Assembly (NCBI RefSeq): GCF_005405225.1 | Contig: NZ_BJDQ01000001.1 | Coordinates: 1 to 64,000, forward strand | Length of the DNA stretch: 64,000 bases | From: Enterococcus dongliensis | GTDB lineage: Bacteria > Bacillota > Bacilli > Lactobacillales > Enterococcaceae | Direction of reading: 5' to 3' | Shown here: piece by piece, positions 16,620 through 25,747 of the stretch | Position numbering within the stretch: the stretch's first letter is position 1 | Layout: every line of letters starts with the position of its first letter | Position numbers and translations under genes: made by a program | The notes under the pieces: model-generated | What the model saw: only the letters and a program-made list of their open reading frames with translations | Databases searched by the model: none | Told to the model about the DNA's origin: nothing

Positions 16620-19289
16620 TTAATTTCTAGTCAACTGTATCTCTGATTTTGGTTCCTGGATTTTTACTAGAATCAATTTAGTGATTTCCATCAGCAACAC
16701 AGCTGATGTGGCTAGCGATAAGGCTAAGCCGATTTCTTTTAGAGCAAAAGTACTTGGGATAGCAAAAACTTCGCGTAAACCGGGCAACAAGGTCAAACTG
16801 AATAGTCCACCACAGACAAGAATGGCCAGCAAGACCATTTTGTTAGAGAACAACCCTACTTGTAATGAAGTTTGTGTGTTTGAACGAGCGGCAAAAGTTT
16901 GCAGCGTTCGACTTAAAATCAATGTAGTAAAGGCCATCGCAACCCCCAGTTCAGGTGATTGTTGATTTCCTAACCATTGAGCAGTGATTACAGCTAAAGC
17001 AATCAAAATCCCACGATACGTCACAGAGATCAATGTTTTTCCAGTAAAGATCCCGCTATTAGGATCTCGCGGCTGCCGTTTCATAATCGTTGGTTCGGCT
17101 TTTTCCATTCCTAATGCGATTGCTGGAAGCGAGTCATTGACTAAATTGATAAACAGCAATTGCAAAGCAGTGAACGGGTTTGACCAACCAATTGCTAAAG
17201 CAAAAACGATTGCGATGATAGCACCTAAATTTCCAGCAAATAGATAAGCGACTGCTTTTTTGATATTATCAAAAACATTTCTGCCAACTTCAACAGCTTT
17301 AATGATCGATGCAAAATTATCATCAGTCAAAACCATCGCAGCAGCATCTTTTGCGACATCTGTTCCAGTTCCCATGGCGATCCCGATATCCGCTTGTTTT
17401 AAAGCTGGAGCATCATTGACACCGTCTCCAGTCATCGCCGATATTTTTCCTTTTTCTTGCCAAGCTCGAACGATTCGAATTTTATTTTCTGGCGATACGC
17501 GTGCGTAAACCGTGATTTTTGCTAATTTTTCAGCCAGTTCGACTTCACTTAACTGATCCAATTCAACACCAGTCAATGCTTGATCACCTGGTTGGAAGAT
17601 CCCAATCTCTTTGGCGATCGCGACTGCTGTAGTCTTGTGATCACCAGTGATCATCACTGTTTGGATACCAGCAGAATTGGCATCGGCGACTGCTTGGAAA
17701 ACTTCTGCGCGCGGCGGATCAATCATTGCTAACAATCCCACTAAAACAAGGTCTTCTTCCTCAGCTAATGTAAGAGAATCGGTGGCAACTTCTTTATAAG
17801 CAAAGGCTAAAACACGCAAAGCACGTTCAGCGAAGACTTCGTTTTGTTTTTGAAACTGATTTTTCAGCTCTGCAGTAAATTCAACAATTTGGCCATTTCG
17901 TAATACTTTTGTGCTGCGTTCAAAGACGATATCTGGGCCGCCTTTAGTGACCATGATTTTTTGTTGATCGATCGTATGGAGCGTTGACATTAACTTGCGA
18001 TCAGAATCAAAGGGAAGTTCATCCTCGCGAGGATATTGTTTTCGCAATTTTTGATAGGATTGATTTTTATTTTCACTAAAGTCGATCAACGCGATTTCGG
18101 TTGGATCGCCTAATTTTGTTCCGTCTTTACTGATCGTTGCATCATTTGCTAAAATACTGATTTCGATCAAACGTTGTTCATCTGTTTGCCATTTTTTAGG
18201 ATCAGTTGAAAATTCCCCGCTTTGTCCATTAGCTAAGTAATGATCTACGACAGTCATTTTATTTTGAGTCAGTGTGCCTGTTTTGTCAGTACAAATGATA
18301 CTTGTCGATCCTAAAGTCTCAACAGCCGGCAACTTGCGAATGATCGCATGATGTTTGGCCATTTTTTTTGTTCCTAATGACAAGACGATTGTTACGATAG
18401 ATTGCAATGCTTCAGGAATGGCAGCGACAGCAACAGCAACAGCAAACATAAAGGCATTCAAAATATCTTGAGTTACATCGACGGAACCATCTAAAAAGAT
18501 TCGAAGCAGTTGCACACCTAAAATTACTAACGATAGGATTAAAATGGCAAAACTTAATTTTTTGCTGAAAAGATCTAATCCACGTTGTAAGGGTGTTTTC
18601 TGTTCAGTAGTTGATTCGAGTAAATCGGCGACTTGTCCGATCTCGGTCGTGTTACCTGTTGCTGTGACTAGAAATTTTCCGCGACCATATGTGACGATTG
18701 TTCCGCTAAAGACCATATTGATTCGATCACCAATCGGCGCTTCTTTGGAAAGAGTCGTAATTTCTTTTTCTGCTGGAGTTGACTCACCTGTCAACATTCC
18801 TTCATCTACTTTTAAAGTGCTTGCTTCAAGTAGGCGACCATCGGCAGGAACGTAGTCGCCAGCTTCTAAGATGACGATGTCTCCCGTCACGATTTCTTTA
18901 GCCGGAATACTTTGTTCTTGTCCTGATCGAAGCACACTAGCATCAGGAGCGGCCAATTTTTTCAGTGCATCAAGTGAACCTTCTGCTTTTTTTGCTTGGA
19001 TCACACTGACCAGTGAGTTTAATAATAATACGGCAAAAATAACAAGTGCTTCTACATGGGCACCCATGATCATTTGAACAATGGCAACGATCAATAAGAC
19101 GATTACCATCGCATCTTTGAAAGTTTCTAAAAATAAGAACAAAGCTGATTTTTTCTTAGCTTCTGCTAGTTGATTCAGTCCCATTTCTTGCAGCCTTTGT
19201 TGCGCCTCTGCTTGAGTCAAACCAGCTGTAGTTGTATTCAAGTCTTGCATCAATTGTGTTGTTTCTTTTTGATAAACGTGTTTTGTCAA
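16620..19289 (-). CDS. Mn2+/Ca2+-transporting P-type ATPase (P2A, PMR1/YoaB/MgtA-like)
   Basis: This 889-residue cation pump has the TGES actuator motif (MLTGESTPAEKE), the phosphorylation motif CTDKTGTLTQNKM, and the hinge MTGDGVNDAPALKQAD. Helix M4 has AIPEAL and helix M6 has NLVNDSLPA, giving one cation site. The M5 residue equivalent to SERCA Glu771 is Ala (GNLGA), as in single-site PMR1/PMCA-type pumps. The start is TTG 19289 with GGAGG seven bases upstream. A yybP-ykoY riboswitch and terminator precede it. These switches respond to Mn2+ and control similar pumps in Lactococcus and Streptococcus, so export of excess Mn2+ is the likely job. Confidence 0.9.
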   Translation of the reverse strand: MTKHVYQKETTQLMQDLNTTTAGLTQAEAQQRLQEMGLNQLAEAKKKSALFLFLETFKDAMVIVLLIVAIVQMIMGAHVEALVIFAVLLLNSLVSVIQAKKAEGSLDALKKLAAPDASVLRSGQEQSIPAKEIVTGDIVILEAGDYVPADGRLLEASTLKVDEGMLTGESTPAEKEITTLSKEAPIGDRINMVFSGTIVTYGRGKFLVTATGNTTEIGQVADLLESTTEQKTPLQRGLDLFSKKLSFAILILSLVILGVQLLRIFLDGSVDVTQDILNAFMFAVAVAVAAIPEALQSIVTIVLSLGTKKMAKHHAIIRKLPAVETLGSTSIICTDKTGTLTQNKMTVVDHYLANGQSGEFSTDPKKWQTDEQRLIEISILANDATISKDGTKLGDPTEIALIDFSENKNQSYQKLRKQYPREDELPFDSDRKLMSTLHTIDQQKIMVTKGGPDIVFERSTKVLRNGQIVEFTAELKNQFQKQNEVFAERALRVLAFAYKEVATDSLTLAEEEDLVLVGLLAMIDPPRAEVFQAVADANSAGIQTVMITGDHKTTAVAIAKEIGIFQPGDQALTGVELDQLSEVELAEKLAKITVYARVSPENKIRIVRAWQEKGKISAMTGDGVNDAPALKQADIGIAMGTGTDVAKDAAAMVLTDDNFASIIKAVEVGRNVFDNIKKAVAYLFAGNLGAIIAIVFALAIGWSNPFTALQLLFINLVNDSLPAIALGMEKAEPTIMKRQPRDPNSGIFTGKTLISVTYRGILIALAVITAQWLGNQQSPELGVAMAFTTLILSRTLQTFAARSNTQTSLQVGLFSNKMVLLAILVCGGLFSLTLLPGLREVFAIPSTFALKEIGLALSLATSAVLLMEITKLILVKIQEPKSEIQLTRN

Positions 19290-19381
19290 TTTTCATCCTC
19301 CAATAAGTTTATTTACTTTTTCCGGCCATTTTCTCTGTTGTAATCAGCGGTATGTAATGTCATCTCACTAGCTTGTTAAAA

Positions 19382-19426
19382 TAAAAAGAGACCTAAGGCA
19401 AGTGGGTCACACTTGTCTTAGGTCTC
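19382..19426 (-). terminator. Riboswitch expression-platform terminator
   Basis: On the minus strand a long hairpin (GAGACCTAAGACAAGTG with CACTTGCCTTAGGTCTC, one mismatch) is followed by TTTTTAT, upstream of the P-type ATPase. Its 5' arm overlaps the last helix of the aptamer. Confidence 0.88.
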
Positions 19427-19520
19427 ACCATTTCATACGATACCAGAGAACCATTACTGGTTTTCTTACTGTTGATATCACAACAACGTTTGTTGCCGGT
19501 TACTCCCCTAAGGAGTTATT
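19411..19520 (-). ncRNA. yybP-ykoY (Mn2+) riboswitch aptamer
   Basis: On the minus strand the leader carries CCTTAGGGGAGTAACCGGC (GGGGAGTA at 19501-19508) and, at its 3' end, GGTGAGACCTAAG. Both are hallmark segments of the yybP-ykoY motif. The 5' CTTAG and 3' CTAAG can form P1. Because the 3' P1 strand is also the terminator's 5' arm, ligand binding should prevent termination and turn the pump on. The identification is by conserved sequence; a covariance search would confirm it. Confidence 0.85.
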
Positions 19521-19531
19521 AATATAGTTAA

Positions 19532-19560
19532 ATTTTAACGGAAAGTATTTCCGATTACAA
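19532..19560 (-). promoter_or_regulatory. Promoter of riboswitch/P-type ATPase with internal palindrome
   Basis: On the minus strand TTGTAA, a 17-nt spacer and TAAAAT lie just upstream of the aptamer. The spacer holds CGGAAAGTATTTCCG (19539-19553), a perfect 6-3-6 inverted repeat, a probable repressor operator in addition to the riboswitch. Confidence 0.65.
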
Positions 19561-19655
19561 GAAAAATGTTGAATTAACAAAGAAAAATTTTTACTTAGTT
19601 AAGAATTCTGCTTGAATAGCTTAGATTTGTAAGTTATTTAATTTTTATTAAACAA

Positions 19656-20729
19656 CTATTTTCCAGCAATGATTGTTTGGATAGTACTTTCATCTAATCC
19701 TTTTAACGCCTGAATTAACATTTCTTTTGCAGCATCAAAATCAGCGATACTGAACATCGTTTGGTGAGTATGGATATAGCGGCCGCAAACACCGATGACA
19801 GTACTTGGAATTCCTTGATTAGAAGTATGTGCTGCGCCAGCATCGGTTCCTCCTTTAGAAACAAAGTATTGATAAGGGATATTGTGTGTTTCGGCAGTAT
19901 CTAATAAATATTCTCGCAAACGAGGCAGTAAGATCATGCCAGGATCTTGAATTCGTAGGAGGGTCCCTTCACCTAAATGACCAAAGGTTCCGTTTGTTGT
20001 GGTCAGATCATCTGCAGCTGAACAATCTACTGCGAAAAATAAATCTGGTTGGAATTTCGTAACAGCAGGTTTTGCACCGCGTAATCCAACTTCTTCTTGT
20101 ACATTTGCGCCAGCAATCAATGTGTAATCCAATGATTCTTTTTGCAACGCTTCTAACGCTTCTAAAACAACAGTACAGCCATAACGATTGTCCCAAGCCT
20201 TACTGATAATATTTTTTCCGTTGGCTGTTTTGATTGTCTCGGTTTGGGGAACGATTGTATCTCCAGGTAAAACACCGTAAGATAGGGCTTCTTCTTTTGA
20301 TTCAAAGCCAGCATCAAAAAGAATATCTTCGACTTTTATTTGACCTTGTCCATTGGTTCCTCGTAATAAATGTGGTGGAACAGAAGAAGAAATACAAGGA
20401 TAGTTGCCTTTATTTGTCTTTAACGTAAAACGCTGAGCTGAAACGACATAAGGATTCCAGCCGCCTAAAGGTACTACTTTGAATAATCCCCGCGAAGTGA
20501 TCTCAGTCAATAAAAAGCCGACTTCATCCATATGAGCTGCGACCATCACTCGTGGTTTGTTTTTTTCTGCATGACGCAACCCAAAAATCCCGCCTAGACC
20601 ATCTTGTTGGATGTCATCAACTAATGGAGCAAGTGCCGTTTTCATGTAATGACGGATATCTTCTTCAAACCCACTAGTTCCTTGTAATTCTGTTAATTCT
20701 TTGATGCGTTGAAAGGTTCTTTCTTCCAT
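19656..20729 (-). CDS. pepA: M42 family glutamyl aminopeptidase
   Basis: The 357-residue protein belongs to the M42 dinuclear-zinc aminopeptidases. Metal ligands and catalytic residues lie in AAHMDEVGF (near residue 66), SKAWDNRYG (near 180), NVQEEVGLRGAK (near 213), AVDCSAADD and RYIHTHQTMF (near 320). Lactococcal PepA of this family removes N-terminal Glu/Asp from peptides and forms a dodecameric cytoplasmic shell. AAGGAG precedes the ATG. The methyltransferase gene ends 5 nt upstream, so the two are co-transcribed. Confidence 0.9.
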   Translation of the reverse strand: MEERTFQRIKELTELQGTSGFEEDIRHYMKTALAPLVDDIQQDGLGGIFGLRHAEKNKPRVMVAAHMDEVGFLLTEITSRGLFKVVPLGGWNPYVVSAQRFTLKTNKGNYPCISSSVPPHLLRGTNGQGQIKVEDILFDAGFESKEEALSYGVLPGDTIVPQTETIKTANGKNIISKAWDNRYGCTVVLEALEALQKESLDYTLIAGANVQEEVGLRGAKPAVTKFQPDLFFAVDCSAADDLTTTNGTFGHLGEGTLLRIQDPGMILLPRLREYLLDTAETHNIPYQYFVSKGGTDAGAAHTSNQGIPSTVIGVCGRYIHTHQTMFSIADFDAAKEMLIQALKGLDESTIQTIIAGK

Positions 20730-20734
20730 TTTTT

Positions 20735-21490
20735 TCAGCTCCTTGGAAATTTAACTTCCTTTTTATTATAAGCATTTGAAACTTGAAAATAAATCAATTC
20801 AAAGTCGAAAAATGACTGATTAAGCTTTTGATCTGCAGTACCAAAGTTTTGTTTGATCATATTCGCTAATTCTGCTGGAGAAAACTCATTAGAAAAATAG
20901 GCTTGAAAGAATTCTCGATGGATCATTTCCTGTTGGCTGTAACAGAATCGCTTGGTGTGATAAGGAATTTTTAGATCAGCTAACAATTGTTTGTAGTGTT
21001 CATTTAATAATAAATCAGGGTTGATCTTCTCATAAGGGGAGAAGAGCTGATCTTCTTCTTTGACTAGTCGAAATATTAAGCACCAATCACGACTTGCCTG
21101 ACAAAATGCCAATAAATCTGCTTGAGTCTGCAATGCAGGATTCATCGCAGAAAAAACAAGATCATACCTGTGAATGTGCTGAGACAAAAATATTTCTTGT
21201 GCTTGTTTAATCAGTCGGACATGGGAATCTGCTTTGGTCGCCGCTAAAGACAACATTTTCTTAGAAATATCTACGAGGTCATATGTTTTCACATATTGTT
21301 GCAAAGCGGGGAGATAGCGGCCTGTTCCACCTGCCAAATCTAAAAATGTTTGGCAAGGCAAAATTTTTTGAGTTAATAGGAAATCACACAGCTCTTGTGC
21401 GATCGGTAAGGCAGATTCTTGTTGGATGATCTCATACTCTTCAGCAAACTCATCCCAAAATGCTTCTAGTTCATTAAAATAATCAGACAT
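20735..21490 (-). CDS. Class I SAM-dependent methyltransferase
   Basis: The protein has 251 residues. The SAM-binding glycine loop is FLDLAGGTGRYLPAL near residue 62, followed by acidic VDISKKML and the FSAMNPALQ region. The N-terminus (YFNELEAFWDEFAEEYE) resembles small-molecule methyltransferases of the UbiE/Methyltransf_25 group. The substrate is unknown. It is co-directional with pepA, 5 nt apart. An AGAAAG-like ribosome binding site precedes the ATG. Confidence 0.8.
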   Translation of the reverse strand: MSDYFNELEAFWDEFAEEYEIIQQESALPIAQELCDFLLTQKILPCQTFLDLAGGTGRYLPALQQYVKTYDLVDISKKMLSLAATKADSHVRLIKQAQEIFLSQHIHRYDLVFSAMNPALQTQADLLAFCQASRDWCLIFRLVKEEDQLFSPYEKINPDLLLNEHYKQLLADLKIPYHTKRFCYSQQEMIHREFFQAYFSNEFSPAELANMIKQNFGTADQKLNQSFFDFELIYFQVSNAYNKKEVKFPRS

Positions 21491-21593
21491 AACGGCCTTC
21501 TTTCTAAATCCTTATTAGTATACACTGCCAAAAATGATTATAAAATCTATCAATTTTTTACTAAAAAATTCGATGTATCCAGATTAAAACAAA

Positions 21594-21628
21594 CGAGGTG
21601 CTATGACAAATATACCGTCATAACACCT
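21594..21628 (-). terminator. Terminator after DUF554 gene
   Basis: A hairpin of two 6-bp helices with one mismatch (GAGGTG-C-TATGAC with GTCATA-A-CACCTC) is followed on the minus strand by a T-rich tract. Confidence 0.6.
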
Positions 21629-21681
21629 CTAAATAATGAGAAATTAAAAAATCACTTATCTGGTTCAAATCAGCTAATGGA

Positions 21682-22377
21682 TCAATAATAATATTGAACG
21701 ATCATGATAGCAATCAGAACCAAAATCCCCGGTAAATAGTTAGAAACGCGAATCTTAGTCAGTTTCATGACATTTAAGCCGATTGCTAAGATCATCAATC
21801 CACCAATAGCACTGATCTCATTCATCAGACTGTCGAGTAATTCTTTTGGTAAATAACGAACGATGACACTAGCAAAAATAGTGATTGCTCCTTGATAAAT
21901 CAAAACAGGAAAAGCGGAAAAAAGAACACCGATACCTAATGAAGCAGTCAACATGATCGACATGAAACCGTCCATCACGGCTTTAGTAAACAATGTTTGA
22001 TGGCTGCCGGAAACCCCGCTTTCAATCGCTCCGATAATCCCCATCGAACCGATCAAATAGATCAACGTAGCTGTGACAAAGCCTTCAGCAAAATTACTAT
22101 TTCCGCGGGCAAAACGTTTTTCTAAAAACAAACCTAATCGAGTCATAGAGTCTTCGATTTTTAAGAACTCGCCGATCATCCCACCAAGACAGATACTGAT
22201 GATAATCACGATAAAAGAGCTCGCCTGCAATGACATTTGCAACGCTAGAGCAATGACTCCTAGAGCGATTCCCTTGGTGACTGTGTCTTTTGTTTGTTCT
22301 GTGATATTGCGTAATATAATGCCAGAAAAACTCCCTGCGATAATGGCAAGACAATTGACCACTGATCCTAATAACAT
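21682..22377 (-). CDS. DUF554 family membrane protein
   Basis: This membrane protein of about 231 residues and six to seven helices starts MLLGSVVNCLAIIAGSFSG. That N-terminus and the GLMILAIGLNVMKL segment are typical of DUF554 (YdfK) proteins. A role in transport is presumed but not established for the family. ATG 22377 has AGGTGG five bases upstream; the in-frame GTG 22386 lies inside that site. It is monocistronic. Confidence 0.85.
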   Translation of the reverse strand: MLLGSVVNCLAIIAGSFSGIILRNITEQTKDTVTKGIALGVIALALQMSLQASSFIVIIISICLGGMIGEFLKIEDSMTRLGLFLEKRFARGNSNFAEGFVTATLIYLIGSMGIIGAIESGVSGSHQTLFTKAVMDGFMSIMLTASLGIGVLFSAFPVLIYQGAITIFASVIVRYLPKELLDSLMNEISAIGGLMILAIGLNVMKLTKIRVSNYLPGILVLIAIMIVQYYY

Positions 22378-22472
22378 AACTTCCACCTGTTTCTATGAAA
22401 TTGATTAAAAAATAATTAAATATTATATAAAGAACATCTTACCACGAGTAGAAATGTTTTTGAATAGCAAAA

Positions 22473-22507
22473 ACTGCAGACAATTTTCGTAAAGAATAAT
22501 CTGCAGT
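22473..22507 (-). terminator. Terminator after amino-acid permease gene
   Basis: Plus-strand ACTGCAGA and TCTGCAGT form the stem; the minus strand continues with TTTTTGC. It lies 11 nt beyond the permease stop. Confidence 0.75.
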
Positions 22508-22517
22508 TAGGATGAAG

Positions 22518-23957
22518 TTATTGTTGGAGTGATTTTTCCTGTTCACGTTTGGCAAGTATCGGCATGATGAAGCCTAAACCGATCAAGACGACGATTCCGA
22601 CGATATTGATAATCAATTCATGCCAAAATAGACTAGAACCATACGGAGCATCTTGTGGTAAAATCCCGAATAAGGTAGCAATGACAGTGACCGCTAAACA
22701 CCAACTGCCGACAAAGACCGCCATTCGATCATTTTTGATAAAGACATAATCAGATTGGAATGTTTGACTGTTTAATCGAATACGAATGAAAGCATAAAAA
22801 ATCCAACAAGTCACGCCAGGAGAGATGATGCCATTAAGATTTAACAACCAGTTGAAGATGTCGTTCATCTCAGGTAAGAAGACACCTAATAATAAGATAA
22901 AAGCACTTAAAGCAGTTGTTAAAATGTAACCATTGATCGGCAAACCTTCAGCATTTAGTTTTGTTAATGCTTTCGGCATGAATCGTTTTCCGGTATCTGA
23001 AATCAACATTCGTGTCATAGCATCTAACAAAACGGCCAGCAAAGCACACATATAAATGATTTGTGTTACAGCAAAAACATACATCAAAGTATTACCTAAA
23101 TGGAAAAACTCGCCCAAACGTTGAAAAGCGTAGTAAGAACCATTCATTTTTAAATTATTGGGCAAATGATGGGCATTGAAGAAAACCCCTAGAGAAAACG
23201 AGCCAAAGACGGTCAAAAAGATTGTCATGATAGTGAGCATAATCATCGCTTTAGGAAATTCTCGTTGCGGTTTGCGCATCCGTGTCACAAAAGGAGCAAC
23301 TAATTCTGCCCCGTTGATGGCATAGATTAATAAGCCAATCGTAGTCAAATAATGAAGATCAAATTTGGGAATAACAGCCCCAAGATTCATCGGTTGCGTC
23401 TCAATATGTCCATTTGGCATAAACAAAGAGGCAAAAGTCATAAAGACGAACAAGAGTGCCATGATAAACATCGCGCCGCCACCTAGTGTACTCAATACTT
23501 CCAATGATCTCTTAAAATGGCGTTGTAAAAAAATAAAGGCTAGAAAAATACAGAAAGTCAGTAAAGCAAACATCGAGTTGGACATCTTGTCTTCCATGGA
23601 ATCATTTCCATTGACCAACCAACCAAAGCCAACGACTACGGCATTAGCGGTATCAACAACATAAGGGATTGATGCTGCCCAGTAGGTCCAAGCAGTGAAA
23701 TATCCCAATCGATCTCCGCTTGTTCCTCGTACCCACGAAGTTAAGCCGCCGCCTTCATGATTAAAGACAGAGCCTAATTGTCCAACCATCAAAGAATAAG
23801 GAATCACATATAATAGCAGTAAAATTATCCAAGAAGTGATCACTCCTAAACCTTGGTTGGCAAAATTATAAATAATGTCATCAAAACCGATGACGGTGAC
23901 AAACGACATCATGGCAAGCACAGGCCATGAGATGAAACTTTTCTTTTCCTCGATCAT
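22518..23957 (-). CDS. APC-family amino-acid permease
   Basis: This 479-residue transporter has about 12 helices and the APC fold. The first helix carries the substrate-loop region GFDDIIYNFANQGLG, the GGGLTSWVRG motif follows near residue 70, and AINGAELVAPFVTRMRKPQREFPKA matches helix 6 and the following loop. The general type is that of YeeF/GadC-like amino-acid antiporters and uniporters. Substrate cannot be assigned. A 300-nt leader region with a possible small ORF precedes it on the same strand. Confidence 0.85.
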   Translation of the reverse strand: MIEEKKSFISWPVLAMMSFVTVIGFDDIIYNFANQGLGVITSWIILLLLYVIPYSLMVGQLGSVFNHEGGGLTSWVRGTSGDRLGYFTAWTYWAASIPYVVDTANAVVVGFGWLVNGNDSMEDKMSNSMFALLTFCIFLAFIFLQRHFKRSLEVLSTLGGGAMFIMALLFVFMTFASLFMPNGHIETQPMNLGAVIPKFDLHYLTTIGLLIYAINGAELVAPFVTRMRKPQREFPKAMIMLTIMTIFLTVFGSFSLGVFFNAHHLPNNLKMNGSYYAFQRLGEFFHLGNTLMYVFAVTQIIYMCALLAVLLDAMTRMLISDTGKRFMPKALTKLNAEGLPINGYILTTALSAFILLLGVFLPEMNDIFNWLLNLNGIISPGVTCWIFYAFIRIRLNSQTFQSDYVFIKNDRMAVFVGSWCLAVTVIATLFGILPQDAPYGSSLFWHELIINIVGIVVLIGLGFIMPILAKREQEKSLQQ

Positions 23958-23998
23958 GTAAAGGACTCCTAATTCTATGAATCTATTTCTATTTTTAG

Positions 23999-24112
23999 TT
24001 AGAAGATTGCTGGAATATCCATATTTCTACAAAAAATATGAAAATCTAATAAATCATTGCAAGCGTATATTTTCTTTCGAGTAAATGAGGGTGGTTTATT
24101 TCGGTAATCCAC
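23999..24112 (-). CDS. Possible 37-residue upstream ORF before the permease gene
   Basis: On the minus strand AAAGGAG stands six bases before a GTG (24112). This opens a 37-codon frame (MDYRNKPPSFTRKKIY...) ending 41 nt before the permease start. A longer in-frame version reaches 24223 but lacks a ribosome binding site. The 323-bp gap between the permease and the next gene contains only this and a terminator. It could be a leader peptide or chance. No family was recognised. Confidence 0.3.
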   Translation of the reverse strand: MDYRNKPPSFTRKKIYACNDLLDFHIFCRNMDIPAIF

Positions 24113-24242
24113 GGAGATCTCCTTTCTGATCACAAAATACGATCTATCTTCCCATAAAAAAATAAAATACGCAATGATAACTGTTTCTGGTAATTCACGC
24201 AAATTAGTTAGGAAATCCAGCAATTATTATTGAAACCATTCT

Positions 24243-24284
24243 AAAAAAGATCATGCCGATAACTATCAGCATGATCTTTTTTAA
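24243..24284. terminator. Terminator after the metallo-hydrolase gene
   Basis: AAAAAAGATCATGC and GCATGATCTTTTTT form an 11-14 bp stem flanked by A and T runs. It overlaps the end of the minus-strand metal-dependent hydrolase gene and is potentially bidirectional. Confidence 0.85.
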
Positions 24285-24964
24285 AGTTCGATTGTTTCGC
24301 CAACGTGCATCACTTTACCGATGTTTTTTGGTAATAAGGTGATAAAGGCTTCCGGATCTTGGTTGATAACTGGAAAAGTATTGTAATGAATCGGGACGAC
24401 TTGTTTAGCTTTCAGCAACTTTGCAGCAATTACTGCATCGTGAGGTCCCATCGTAAAATTATCACCGATTGGTAGAAAAGCAAGATCGATGTCAAAATTC
24501 TCTCCTAAAAATGCCATGTCGCCAAAATAGGAAGTATCGCCAGCGTGATAAATAGTTTTTCCTTCAGCTTGTAAAATAAAACCCGCCGCTTCTCCCATAT
24601 AAAGCATTTGTCCTTCAACTTCATAACCAGAACTATGTTGTGCGTGAACCATTGTTACTTGACCAAAAGGAAAATCAAATGACCCGCCAATGTTCATACC
24701 ATGTGTTTTGTTCACACCATTCTTTTCAGCAAAATTGCAGATTTCCACGATACTAATAATCGTAGCATCGTTGCGTTTGGCAATTGGAAGCATATCGCCA
24801 ATGTGGTCGCTGTGTCCGTGGGTAACTAAAATCCAGTCAGTTTGTACTTTTTCAGGGGTCAAGTCAGTCAAAGAATTTCCTGTAATGAAAGGATCAAACA
24901 ATAATTTTTGTCCGTCATTCATGATAAGCGATAGAACTGAGTGTCCATGATAGGTAATTTTCAT
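24281..24964 (-). CDS. UPF0173 family metal-dependent hydrolase (metallo-beta-lactamase fold)
   Basis: The protein has 227 residues. The MBL zinc motif THGHSDHIGD lies near residue 48, with further metal ligands in the HAQHSSG, YHAGDTSYFGD and IHYNTFP segments. The start MKITYHGHSVLSL is characteristic of UPF0173. Family members are probable cytoplasmic hydrolases of unknown substrate. GGAGGATG precedes the ATG. It diverges from the B3/B4 gene. Confidence 0.9.
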   Translation of the reverse strand: MKITYHGHSVLSLIMNDGQKLLFDPFITGNSLTDLTPEKVQTDWILVTHGHSDHIGDMLPIAKRNDATIISIVEICNFAEKNGVNKTHGMNIGGSFDFPFGQVTMVHAQHSSGYEVEGQMLYMGEAAGFILQAEGKTIYHAGDTSYFGDMAFLGENFDIDLAFLPIGDNFTMGPHDAVIAAKLLKAKQVVPIHYNTFPVINQDPEAFITLLPKNIGKVMHVGETIEL

Positions 24965-25075
24965 AGGGCATCCTCCTTCTCGTAGTTCTATTATAACGAA
25001 GACTTTTCGGAATAAGTAACCATTTGCTTTATAATGAAATCGGTTAAACTAGGAAGAAAAATGGAGGAGAAGAAG

Positions 25076-25720
25076 ATGAAATTGACAATTGATTCAAAAA
25101 TAAACGGTCAAGTATCTTTGGCCTATAGCGTCATTGAGTTTACTAATGAAGCGTATAATGAAAAAATTTGGCAGGACAAATTAAATCCACTACTTAAAAA
25201 AATTGAAACACAGGACACCTTAGAAACTATCAAAGAAAATCCGCAAATCATCGCAACCAAAAAAGTTTATCGAACATTAGGAAAAGATCCCGCCCGTTTT
25301 AGACCGTCATCGGACAGTTTATGGCGCCGTGTTGTTCAGCAAAAGGGATTGTATCAAATCAATGCACTCGTAGATTTAAATAATTATTTCTCTTTAAAAT
25401 GGAAACTCCCTTTTGGTGTTTATGATCTTGCAAAAATAGCTGATTCTATCCAACTGACCATTGGCCAAGCTGATGAATACTATGCAGGAATCGGAAATAA
25501 ATCTGTTAACATCGAAAATCTCTTAGTCTTAACAGATGATACTGGAGCATTTGGCAGTCCAACGGCTGATTCAACTAGAGGAATGATCACTGAAAAGACA
25601 ACACGTGCGTTATTAGTAGGCTTTCAATTTGAAAAAGAGACTATTGAACAACCTGAAGTGAAGACGATCTTAGAAACATACTTAACCAACTGTCGAATCA
25701 TCGAACAAGGAATCATTTAA
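25076..25720 (+). CDS. B3/B4 domain protein (PheRS beta-like tRNA-binding fold)
   Basis: This 214-residue protein corresponds to the stand-alone B3/B4 family, related to the editing region of phenylalanyl-tRNA synthetase beta chain. Recognisable segments are YRTLGKDPARFRPSSDSLWRR near residue 65, DLNNYFSLKWKLPFGVYD and GAFGSPTADSTRGMI. ATG 25076 (MKLTIDSK) is chosen with GGAGGAG upstream; in-frame ATGs at 25061 and 25034 overlap or precede that site. Its role is unproven; editing or hydrolysis of small aminoacyl compounds is a guess. Confidence 0.85.
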   Translation: MKLTIDSKINGQVSLAYSVIEFTNEAYNEKIWQDKLNPLLKKIETQDTLETIKENPQIIATKKVYRTLGKDPARFRPSSDSLWRRVVQQKGLYQINALVDLNNYFSLKWKLPFGVYDLAKIADSIQLTIGQADEYYAGIGNKSVNIENLLVLTDDTGAFGSPTADSTRGMITEKTTRALLVGFQFEKETIEQPEVKTILETYLTNCRIIEQGII

Positions 25721-25747
25721 AAGGTGAAGCAATAAGTCACGTTAAGT

